Assembly: GCA_015487435.1 (NCBI GenBank)
Contig: WFPU01000206.1
Location: 1 to 10,943 of the forward strand
Direction: 5' to 3'
Source: Sulfurimonas sp.
Lineage (GTDB): Bacteria > Campylobacterota > Campylobacteria > Campylobacterales > Sulfurimonadaceae
DNA: 10,943 nucleotides
Shown here: positions 1 to 6,097 of the stretch, in pieces
How positions within the stretch are numbered: the stretch's first letter is position 1
Layout of the letters: every line of letters starts with the position of its first letter
The notes under the pieces: generated by a model
What the model saw: only the letters and a program-made list of their open reading frames with translations
The model's database searches: none
What the model was told of the DNA's origin: nothing
Program-made: the position numbers and the translations under genes

Positions 1-23
1 GAGTTTTAATTTTTAGAGTTTCG

Positions 24-29
24 TATAAT
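24..29 (+). promoter_or_regulatory. -10 box of the winged-helix (rep-candidate) gene promoter
   Basis: A perfect TATAAT (repeated at 10816-10821) lies 60 bp upstream of the ATG at 89, directly after a terminator. No good -35 is seen, which is usual for sigma-70 promoters of Campylobacterota. Transcription would start near 36, so the mRNA leader would include the 45-77 hairpin. Confidence 0.6.
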
Positions 30-44
30 TATATCAAATACTTC

Positions 45-77
45 TTAAGTTTAGAAAAAAACAAGCGTTAAACTTAA
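45..77 (+). promoter_or_regulatory. Leader hairpin upstream of the rep-candidate gene
   Basis: TTAAGTTTA (45-53) and TAAACTTAA (69-77) are perfect reverse complements, a 9-bp stem with a 15-nt loop. The 3' arm sits just upstream of the weak Shine-Dalgarno (GAG at 80-82) of the gene at 89. The same 3' arm, extended to 80 (TAAACTTAAACG), is also the exact reverse complement of 10703-10714, so two pairings compete. A role in limiting initiator translation is inference. Confidence 0.5.
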
Positions 78-88
78 ACGAGATTATT

Positions 89-943
89 ATGAAAAATGAA
101 GAGTTAAAATTACCGCGAGAATTAGTCATACCGACAAAGCTTTTATTTAACAAAGAGATTGAATGCGAATATAAACAGCTCTATATGTATATAAGCTACA
201 GAGCATCTACACGCGGTTATATCTGGTATCAAAATGACACATTAGCAGATCATTTGGGAAAAAGTACAAGAGCGATTGAAAGAGCTCTAAAATCCCTATC
301 AGACGCAAAATGGATAAAGATAGAAAACCGCGTCAAAAAAAGCGATCTCTATCATCAGGATATGAGACGCGTTATATGGATCTATTCAGATTATCTCGTA
401 GCACTAGACAAAGGCGGATATGGTGTTGCTAAACCGCTCGCGTTTAGTACATGGAAAAAGAAATTTATAGCAGCTCTCATCGATCATACGAAAATTCCTC
501 AGATTATGCAGTTTCATCCAGTCGTTAAAAAGATGGGAGAGATGGAGATTATGTATGATGTAAACTCCAAATCTCTCTTTGCATACATGACAGACTATGA
601 AGCAGCTCCAGATAAAAGATACTCTACGCGTAAACTTACAAGCACGGAAGCCTCAGAGGCTTTTAAGACACTCTACGACTACTACTGCTCACTACATCCA
701 GAAAAAACAGAAAAAAAGGAGAGAAATGACATAACAGACTTTAAAAACTTTCAAAGCTACATAAGAAACGATTACATAGACAGAACTATAGTAATTATCG
801 ATTGTAAAGAGTTAACAGTCAATGGACTCGGCTTACTTATGAAGATAGGCAAAGATGGCAAAGAGATAACGCTTGATGCAGACAAAGCGATAGAGATTTG
901 GCAATGGCTCTTTGATAATCAGAATTTGATAATGGAGGATTAA
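89..943 (+). CDS. Winged-helix DNA-binding protein, candidate replication initiator
   Basis: 284 aa. The N-terminus (about residues 9-95) reads as a winged helix-turn-helix of the kind found at the front of plasmid and phage replication proteins (HTH_36-like): a helix with YKQLYMYISYRA, then NDTLADHLGKSTRAIERALKSL (about 49-70) as the HTH, then a beta wing. The C-terminal part (about 200-284) is mixed charged and helical and is not recognised. No HUH motif, paired catalytic tyrosines or Walker box is seen, so it is not an evident rolling-circle Rep or helicase. It is first in the rightward operon, behind its own promoter and a leader hairpin, and follows a CopG-like gene across the circle junction, the place where an initiator is expected. 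The ATG at 89 has only a weak Shine-Dalgarno. The next gene starts one base after its stop. A transcription regulator is the alternative. Confidence 0.6.
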   Translation: MKNEELKLPRELVIPTKLLFNKEIECEYKQLYMYISYRASTRGYIWYQNDTLADHLGKSTRAIERALKSLSDAKWIKIENRVKKSDLYHQDMRRVIWIYSDYLVALDKGGYGVAKPLAFSTWKKKFIAALIDHTKIPQIMQFHPVVKKMGEMEIMYDVNSKSLFAYMTDYEAAPDKRYSTRKLTSTEASEAFKTLYDYYCSLHPEKTEKKERNDITDFKNFQSYIRNDYIDRTIVIIDCKELTVNGLGLLMKIGKDGKEITLDADKAIEIWQWLFDNQNLIMED

Positions 944-944
944 T

Positions 945-1346
945 ATGAACTTGTCAAAAATGGATAATAAGCAACTCAATGAACTCAAAGACAAACTAGA
1001 TTTTGAATTTAGAAAAAGAGAGGCGAAAAAAAGAGTAACTCCTAAAGATATGTTCTACGCAGAGCAGAGCATTAAGTTTGACTACGAGCTTAAAATAGAG
1101 ATGATTAAATCTGAGTTAAAAGATTTTGAGAGAACTACAAATATCTCACAACAGATAGAAGATCTAGGCTACTCAATAGTCCGTTATGATGATAAAAGAT
1201 TTGGCTTTATTGACTTTAAAAAAGAGCCTATTGATGATAATTTCATAGGATTTGATTACAGCTTAGATGCAGGTTTTACACATAAGTTCGGAGAGGGAAT
1301 CGAAGAAGATTTTGAAATACTCAAGCAAATTTTAGATGAAGATTAA
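945..1346 (+). CDS. Conserved-position hypothetical protein, acidic, helical N-terminus
   Basis: 133 aa, family not recognised. Residues 1-68 are charged and probably helical (runs of K/E/D with regularly spaced Leu); the second half looks beta-rich with many aromatics (for example RFGFIDF and GFDYSL). It has a very good GGAGG at 934-938, inside the end of the upstream gene, and starts one base after that gene's stop, so the two are probably translationally coupled. Its place after the initiator candidate is where filamentous phages often carry the ssDNA-binding protein (pV), and no other pV candidate is seen. Nothing in the sequence itself proves ssDNA binding, so that role is a positional guess. 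Confidence 0.6.
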   Translation: MNLSKMDNKQLNELKDKLDFEFRKREAKKRVTPKDMFYAEQSIKFDYELKIEMIKSELKDFERTTNISQQIEDLGYSIVRYDDKRFGFIDFKKEPIDDNFIGFDYSLDAGFTHKFGEGIEEDFEILKQILDED

Positions 1347-1359
1347 AAGGAGAAACAAG

Positions 1360-1674
1360 ATGAAAACAGATGGTTTTACAATGATCGAACTTGTGTTCGT
1401 AATAGTAATATTAGGCGTATTGGCTGCAATAGCAGTTCCAAGACTCACACAATCAAAAGCAGACGCGGAAGCAGTGAGCCTCTTAGCAGATGCAAAAACT
1501 TGTATAAATGATGTCACAAATGATTATCTAGTAAACGGTGGACAGACTATTGATAAGTATCCTCCATGCGTTAAAGCAAACGCAGCCGGTGCAGATATCA
1601 AAATTACTGGAGATAACTTAGTAGTTGCAGATACTGGAAATGCGAAAATAAACGGAAGTTATAAAATAAAATAG
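1360..1674 (+). CDS. Type IV prepilin / pseudopilin-like protein
   Basis: 104 aa from the ATG at 1360. This start is preferred over the in-frame ATG at 1336 because AAGGAGA (1347-1353) sits 6 nt upstream and because it gives the classic short leader: MKTDG^FTMIELVFVIVIL. The prepilin-peptidase site is after Gly5, the mature protein would start with Phe, and the conserved Glu is at mature position 5. A hydrophobic helix (about 11-27) is followed by PRL. Two cysteines (Cys48, Cys70) could form a pilin-type disulphide. Such class III prepilins belong to type IV pili and type II secretion and need host PilD for processing. Here the gene lies inside a phage operon between replication genes and the coat gene. 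It may be a captured host gene that alters host pili (receptor or superinfection control) or a pseudopilin helping extrusion through the phage secretin. The family call is firm; the role is not. Confidence 0.85.
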   Translation: MKTDGFTMIELVFVIVILGVLAAIAVPRLTQSKADAEAVSLLADAKTCINDVTNDYLVNGGQTIDKYPPCVKANAAGADIKITGDNLVVADTGNAKINGSYKIK

Positions 1675-1689
1675 TATAGAGGGGAAAGA

Positions 1690-1806
1690 GTGATAAGTAA
1701 GCGCATTACGAACCACCCTACTACGAGAAAAAAATTATACCACAGTGTGGTTAAAAAAAGGGAGAAATCATGCAAAGATTTCAAAAAATGTCAAAAAAAG
1801 TTTTAG
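1690..1806 (+). other. Possible 38-codon basic ORF (GTG start) overlapping the coat gene start
   Basis: A GTG at 1690 with GGGG five bases upstream (1681-1684) opens a 38-codon frame rich in Lys and Arg, ending in TAG inside the first codons of the coat gene. It overlaps the coat gene by 37 nt in a different frame. Filamentous phages do have very small genes here, but known small coat proteins are hydrophobic, not basic. It may only be chance in a lysine-rich, A-rich leader. Confidence 0.2.
1739..1751 (+). promoter_or_regulatory. Hairpin in the leader of the major coat gene
   Basis: ACCAC-AGT-GTGGT gives a 5-bp stem with a 3-nt loop, ending 7 bases before the AAGGGAG ribosome site of the coat gene. 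An upstream AACCAC (1711-1716) can pair with the same 3' arm (GTGGTT). It is followed by A, not T, so it is not a rightward terminator. A role in mRNA processing or stability of the highly expressed coat message is inference. Confidence 0.35.
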
Positions 1807-2027
1807 ACAAGTTGTCTCAAAACAAAGTTGCTGCCGTTGCAGCCGGTTCTATTATTAGCGGTGTAAACGCATTTGCTTCAGGGACTCCAACAGATTTTGC
1901 TTCTGCACTTCCAACGAGCTTAATCCCCACAGGTTTCTGGAGTTTAGTATTTCTTGTGTTCGGATTAGCTGTTACAATCGGAGGAGTTTTAATCGGTCTC
2001 AAACTCTTAAAAAGAGCAAGAGGTTAG
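1770..2027 (+). CDS. Major coat protein precursor (pVIII-like)
   Basis: 85 aa with the full pattern of an inovirus major coat precursor. A lysine-rich N-region and hydrophobic stretch end in Ala-Phe-Ala at residues 34-36 (signal peptidase I site). The mature protein is about 49 aa: a polar N-terminus (SGTPTDFASALP...), one membrane helix (about 57-77, FWSLVFLVFGLAVTIGGVL) and a short basic tail (KLLKRARG) that would face the DNA. Ff pVIII is 50 aa mature with the same plan. AAGGGAG (1758-1764) precedes the ATG. Before assembly, the mature N-terminus would sit in the periplasm, the same topology as F pilin, which matters for the TraX-like gene downstream. The 95-bp gap before it, with a hairpin, is the largest in the structural operon and may hold a promoter or processing site. 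Confidence 0.88.
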   Translation: MQRFQKMSKKVLDKLSQNKVAAVAAGSIISGVNAFASGTPTDFASALPTSLIPTGFWSLVFLVFGLAVTIGGVLIGLKLLKRARG

Positions 2028-2029
2028 AA

Positions 2030-2545
2030 GTGTCCACTCTCTCAAAAATAGGGGTAAGTTTATTACTTACCTCTGCCCTCCTCCATTCCCAAAGCTTAAG
2101 TGAAGTAGGTTTTTGGAATGGCGGAAGTGAAGAGGTCTATGCAGATGGTAATGAGCACTACTGCTTTAAACCGGATGCGGGAAGCTCTGCGCTATTTGAG
2201 CTTAATGTCAATAAAGCATACTTCAAAAGCTGCATCTATATCACATACGGCTCTGTAGTTGCTGCAAGCGGTTGTGAGAATGATCCCGCTTTGAATGTAT
2301 CAAACTTAAGTAATAAGCTCTACAAAGTAATCGTAGCCCCAAAAAGAAAAGCAAACAATGTTAAGTACCGGCTTGATGTCAATTTTAATGGACAATTCGG
2401 CAGATGTAGCGATTACTTTGAAGCCGGATATCTCGGCATGAGAGTTGAAGATATTAATCTTGTTCTTGCAATATCCGGAACACTGACAGCTATCATGTTC
2501 TTAGGAACTATTACATATGTAATCATAACACTCGGGAACTTCTAA
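2030..2545 (+). CDS. Membrane-anchored minor virion protein, unassigned
   Basis: 171 aa from a GTG start, with AAGAGG at 2018-2023 and its first base two nt after the coat gene's stop. A signal peptide (about 1-20: a hydrophobic stretch ending SALLHSQS), a periplasmic domain of about 120 residues with at least four cysteines, and one C-terminal membrane helix (about 142-168) give the architecture of a minor coat or attachment protein. Its place between the coat gene and the pIII-like gene supports a virion or assembly role. No family is recognised. It is too large for pVII/pIX, and pVI is better matched by the gene at 4620. It could be a second tip protein or an accessory adhesin. Confidence 0.65.
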   Translation: MSTLSKIGVSLLLTSALLHSQSLSEVGFWNGGSEEVYADGNEHYCFKPDAGSSALFELNVNKAYFKSCIYITYGSVVAASGCENDPALNVSNLSNKLYKVIVAPKRKANNVKYRLDVNFNGQFGRCSDYFEAGYLGMRVEDINLVLAISGTLTAIMFLGTITYVIITLGNF

Positions 2546-2546
2546 A

Positions 2547-2678
2547 ATGGACTGGATTCTCTCTATCTCTTCATCACCGGCTTTTAATTTCGGATTTAGT
2601 TTTACTGCGGTTATATGGGCTTGGATTATCGGCGCAATAGTTGGTGTGAAACTGATTAAAGAGGCTTTTAGAAGATGA
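2547..2678 (+). CDS. 43-aa single-pass membrane protein, candidate small coat protein (pVII/pIX-like)
   Basis: ATG at 2547 to TGA at 2676-2678, 43 codons. It begins MDWILSIS, has a membrane segment around residues 20-34 (TAVIWAWIIGAIVGV) and ends in a basic tail, KLIKEAFRR. It starts one base after the upstream stop, and its own stop overlaps the next gene's start (ATGA at 2675-2678), so it is locked into the operon. Size, single helix and position fit the small end-cap proteins pVII/pIX of Ff phages, or a second coat subunit (the basic tail resembles that of the coat at 1770). No signal peptide is apparent. Easily missed because of its length. Confidence 0.75.
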   Translation: MDWILSISSSPAFNFGFSFTAVIWAWIIGAIVGVKLIKEAFRR

Positions 2679-4615
2679 GATTACTATATAGTTTATTATA
2701 TAGTTTTTTGATTGTTTCAGCTCTTTACGCTGAGGGAGTTTTAATAGAAACTACTAATGGTGATTTTGTTGATGGAGACCATCAAGGCTCTGCTTGTGGC
2801 GGTGCTACTGAGTGGGAGAATTTATTAAAACCTAAATTGAGTAAACCTAATGATTTTCCATGGGATTATGGGACTCCTACAGTTATTAATTCTACTACTG
2901 ATTCTCAGTGTGACCAATATTATACTTTAAAAACTTCTTATATTTATACTTCTAAACAAACTGATACTAAATATTTGTATAACGGTTGTGATTCTAAGCA
3001 TGATTTCTCAAGCGGTGAAGATTATGCTAACTATCATACTACTATAAAAAAGTATTTAACTTGTAATTCAAAATGTAGTATTCCTGATGGTGTCACAAAC
3101 GAAAGCTATTGTCCTATTGTTGATGGTATTCAGTATGTTATTAATAGAGATCAGTGTGCTTGTGTAGAGCCTTGTTTAACGCCTCCTGAAGTAGATAATA
3201 CATATACAACAGTTATAGAGTCACCAGGATATGCTGCACCAGGTGGCGCGGCATGTCGTGCAGATATGCCGAACTATTCTGATAAATATACTAATCTTGT
3301 GTGTCACAGCTGCCCTATTTCTACTGCTCCATTTGAAACAGCCACAATAATGTATGGAAAACCCAAAGTAATCTGTCCACCTCTTGTGAAAAATGAAGTA
3401 GTGACAGATCACTTTACACAAGAGGAGTGCATTGCATCTAATCCTTCATTTTTAGCTCCCGATGGATATATTTTTTTTATTACAAATGTACACTGGGATA
3501 GTTGTCGAAACAAATGCAGTGTAACAAAGAAGTACTGCCCGCTTAATAATGTGCTCAAATCAGGAGTATGTGAAGAGCTTATGCCCGATGCAACGCTCTG
3601 CCCTGATCCAAAAGTTATACAATGCAGTACAATCGGCTTAGGAATCGGTGACACTACGCAATGCTTTAAAAGATGTTACTGTTTAGATTCTCTATTTCAA
3701 GAGAAAGATAAGTCAAACGAGTTTATGAATGAGGAAGTAGCTTGTGACTACTCCGATTATCTTACAGAAGAGGACTTTGCAAACGCACAGAATAATGCAA
3801 CTATAGAGCTAGATTACAATGTAACACTAGATGATCCAAACGATTTGGGTCCTGATCCGCTCTCTGATGTAAATGTAACCATAGATCCGCAAAACGCTAC
3901 AGATGTAAAAGCAGCTCTTGATAGTTATAAAGTTGCTAAAGAGTCCACTCAAAAGAAGATAAATAATGAACAAAAGCTACAGACTATAGAACTCAAGAAA
4001 CAGAATCAAAAGCAAGAAAAAATAGTAAATAAACTTAATAGACTTATTACTATAAATCAAGATAGAGCTTACAATGAAGATTACAATGCAAAAGCTACTA
4101 GAGATACAATGAATAGTAATACAAAAGATATAGTAAAAGCTATAAATGATATGTTAAATGCTATAGACTCTTTAAAAGGCAATTCTGAGGGGAATACTAC
4201 AGGGGATAGCAATAGTACAAATGACAGTAATACTACAGGAGACAATAACAGTACAAATGATAGTAACAATACTACAGGAGGAACTACAGGGGATAGCAAT
4301 AGTACTACAGGAGGCGGTACTGGAGAAAATAACAGCACTGGAGGTACTGGAGACTCTAATGGAACTGGGACAGAGGGAGAACAAGATTTTAAAGATAAGA
4401 TTATGGAGCAATATGCGAAAACTTACTCTATATTTGATGTAAGTAACTGCGGAACTCCACAGTTTGATCCAACTATTAAATTTATGGATTATGTAGATAT
4501 AGAAAATCCTCTGAAAATTATGGAAGACAATGTAAGCCAGTACTTTGATTCAATCAAGTTAGTTATTATATTTTCAGCAACATTTTTAGGATTAATATCA
4601 GTTTTCAGGAGATAA
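2675..4615 (+). CDS. pIII-like tip / adsorption protein with N-glycosylation-type linker
   Basis: 646 aa. Signal peptide (1-19, cleavage after ...VSALYA); a long cysteine-rich region (about 20-365) that probably forms disulphide-bonded domains; a Lys/Gln-rich coiled-coil-like segment (about 419-464); a low-complexity Gly/Asn/Ser/Thr linker (about 503-568); a last small domain (about 570-625); and a C-terminal membrane anchor (about 629-644) followed by RR. Signal peptide, receptor domains, glycine-rich linker and C-terminal anchor match pIII of Ff and TspB/OrfU-type proteins, though I recognise no specific family in the N-terminus. The linker holds eight D/E-X-N-X-S/T motifs, with three more at N382, N400 and N619. 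Thr codons are ACT in 14 of 16 cases to about residue 143, but 3 of 16 in the next 150 residues, suggesting a swapped receptor-binding module. It overlaps the preceding gene by 4 nt. Confidence 0.8.
   Translation: MRLLYSLLYSFLIVSALYAEGVLIETTNGDFVDGDHQGSACGGATEWENLLKPKLSKPNDFPWDYGTPTVINSTTDSQCDQYYTLKTSYIYTSKQTDTKYLYNGCDSKHDFSSGEDYANYHTTIKKYLTCNSKCSIPDGVTNESYCPIVDGIQYVINRDQCACVEPCLTPPEVDNTYTTVIESPGYAAPGGAACRADMPNYSDKYTNLVCHSCPISTAPFETATIMYGKPKVICPPLVKNEVVTDHFTQEECIASNPSFLAPDGYIFFITNVHWDSCRNKCSVTKKYCPLNNVLKSGVCEELMPDATLCPDPKVIQCSTIGLGIGDTTQCFKRCYCLDSLFQEKDKSNEFMNEEVACDYSDYLTEEDFANAQNNATIELDYNVTLDDPNDLGPDPLSDVNVTIDPQNATDVKAALDSYKVAKESTQKKINNEQKLQTIELKKQNQKQEKIVNKLNRLITINQDRAYNEDYNAKATRDTMNSNTKDIVKAINDMLNAIDSLKGNSEGNTTGDSNSTNDSNTTGDNNSTNDSNNTTGGTTGDSNSTTGGGTGENNSTGGTGDSNGTGTEGEQDFKDKIMEQYAKTYSIFDVSNCGTPQFDPTIKFMDYVDIENPLKIMEDNVSQYFDSIKLVIIFSATFLGLISVFRR
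4193..4264 (+). repeat. Two tandem 36-bp units encoding the Asn/Ser/Thr linker
   Basis: Two near-identical 36-bp units (4193-4228 and 4229-4264), each beginning AATACTACAGG and ending GTACAAATGA(C/T)AGT, encode 12-residue units (NTTGDSNSTNDS and NTTGDNNSTNDS). More degenerate partial units follow to about 4370. Slippage at such repeats would lengthen or shorten the linker in frame, and change sequon number. Confidence 0.75.
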
Positions 4616-4619
4616 GAAA

Positions 4620-4847
4620 ATGGACTTAGTAGCACGATATGCAACACTTGCAATCTTTGCAGTTATTTTATACTTTATTATAGATTTTATAATCGGAGAA
4701 ATTGCTAATGCAGTAGATATAAGTACTCTAGCTCCAAACATTAAATATTATCTCTGCAGGCTTGGAATATTTAAAGCTATAAATATCTATGTATCACTAC
4801 TCATTGCATCCTGGTTTACTAATAAAATGCTGGATTATTTAAGTTGA
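4620..4847 (+). CDS. pVI-like minor coat protein, DUF2523 family
   Basis: 75 aa: an N-terminal membrane helix (about 6-26, ATLAIFAVILYFIIDFIIGE) and a second hydrophobic segment (about 47-65) with the pattern LCRLGIFKAINIYVSLLIASW, which matches the DUF2523 signature (LG-x-x-x-A-I-N-I-x-x-S) of proteins encoded just before Zot in many filamentous phages. Those occupy the gene VI position and are thought to sit at the virion end with pIII. A strong AGGAGA (4606-4611) precedes the ATG. The stop overlaps the TTG start of zot, so the two are translationally coupled. Confidence 0.82.
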   Translation: MDLVARYATLAIFAVILYFIIDFIIGEIANAVDISTLAPNIKYYLCRLGIFKAINIYVSLLIASWFTNKMLDYLS

Positions 4848-6097
4848 TAAATCTTTTAGTAGGGCTTCAGGGCTCGGGAAAAACTTACTATGCAGTTGCA
4901 GAGATATGGAAGCATATAAAGAGAATGCATCAAGCAGAGATATCCGGAACTGATTACAAATATAAAAAAATATACACAAATATAGAGGGATTTATCCCAA
5001 ATAGATATGTAGAGACTTTAGATGTCTCAAGGCTTTATAAAATATGGGAATGGGAGCTCAAGCAATATAAATTGTATGAAGAGCGCTATGAGTATCATGC
5101 ACCCGATGATATAGAGTTTCAAACAGATAAAAAAAAGGAGCATAAAAAGGAAAAGGAAGTACTCTCTTTGGATGTAGAAGAGAAGCGTATCGAGGAGAGT
5201 GCCGTAGATGATATAGAGATTTTTCAATCAAACGAGGAGAAGCTCTATAAATCAATTCAAGATCCTGATGCAACACTTGATCCTGAGTTTATACAATACA
5301 CGCTGCCGGAGTTTGAAAAACAAGGATTTACAAACTGTCTTATAGTGATAGATGAAGCGCATAACTTCTTTGGAGGAGGACTAAAGCCGGCTTATAAGAG
5401 ATTACTGAGTTATCATAGACACTATCACGACCAGGACTATATATTAATCTCTCAAGATCATAAGATGTTTAACTTTGCAGTATGTCAATTAGCAGCATAT
5501 TCGATAAGAGCTATAAATCCCATCATGAGATGGCGCAGCGATATTTTTACATATAATATCTACTCAGGGGGCTGGATTTCATTCTCTGGGGACAACAAAC
5601 TTGAGACAAAATCTCTTAAAGCAAAAGAGCTCATATTCAATTTATACAACTCCGGCGGTAAAGTACTGCAAAAGTCTCACTTCTTAAAAGTGATTGTAAA
5701 GATAATAATGCCTTTGTTGTTTGTGATGGCTTTTGGATACTACGCACTTCATAATATGGGAGAAGAGGACAAGATAGTAGTAGTAGAAAACAACACAACA
5801 AAAAAACAAGTGAGTGAACCTGAGCATGTTGTAGAACAAGAAAATAAAGAGAGAAAAAGCGTAGAGATATTCATGTTAATCGGAGACTCAATAATCCATA
5901 AAAAAACAAATAAAAAGTTTCAATTTAAAACTTTCGAAGATTTGCTTGACGAAGAGGATCAACCAATCTCAATGACAGAGAATCTCGATAATACAGTAAC
6001 AATCTACTATGAACTCAAAGAGTCCACAAAAGTTAAATTAGGTATAGGAGGTTATCATGATGATAAGAGCGATTTTAGCTATATCTCTAACAATTAG
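4844..6097 (+). CDS. zot: Zot-domain assembly ATPase (pI)
   Basis: 417 aa from a TTG start that overlaps the preceding stop (TTGA). The inner-membrane motor that drives coat assembly and extrusion in filamentous phages. Walker A GLQGSGKT is at residues 7-14; Walker B is LIVIDEAH with Asp170-Glu171; the membrane helix is at about 283-304; the last ~110 residues should be periplasmic and are expected to meet the secretin. This is the standard Zot/pI plan with N-terminal ATPase inside. Between the Walker motifs there is a long charged insert (about residues 85-150, rich in K/E/D). Just after the membrane helix the periplasmic part has an E-N-N-T-T motif (Asn317), an extended N-glycosylation sequon. 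The last 41 nt overlap the secretin gene in another frame. Confidence 0.92.
   Translation: MINLLVGLQGSGKTYYAVAEIWKHIKRMHQAEISGTDYKYKKIYTNIEGFIPNRYVETLDVSRLYKIWEWELKQYKLYEERYEYHAPDDIEFQTDKKKEHKKEKEVLSLDVEEKRIEESAVDDIEIFQSNEEKLYKSIQDPDATLDPEFIQYTLPEFEKQGFTNCLIVIDEAHNFFGGGLKPAYKRLLSYHRHYHDQDYILISQDHKMFNFAVCQLAAYSIRAINPIMRWRSDIFTYNIYSGGWISFSGDNKLETKSLKAKELIFNLYNSGGKVLQKSHFLKVIVKIIMPLLFVMAFGYYALHNMGEEDKIVVVENNTTKKQVSEPEHVVEQENKERKSVEIFMLIGDSIIHKKTNKKFQFKTFEDLLDEEDQPISMTENLDNTVTIYYELKESTKVKLGIGGYHDDKSDFSYISNN

Larger units (their letters stand above)
1..151. repeat. Terminal direct repeat, left copy (circular genome overlap)
   Basis: These 151 bases are identical to 10793-10943, an offset of 10,792. 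This is what a circular molecule, or a tandem head-to-tail array, gives when linearised with overlap. The repeat covers the T-rich end of a terminator, a promoter, a leader hairpin and the first 21 codons of the winged-helix gene. It is more likely a sequencing/assembly overlap than a biological terminal repeat, because it cuts through a terminator and a gene. Confidence 0.95.

Noticed and set aside
1336..1359. Longer start for the prepilin (ATG at 1336)
   Set aside because: It lies inside the end of the upstream gene, has no ribosome site and would give an atypical highly basic leader; ATG 1360 has AAGGAGA and the standard leader length.
4081..4442. Long frames on both strands over the tip-protein linker
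   Set aside because: They come from the low-complexity repeats of the real gene and have no ribosome sites or known domains.
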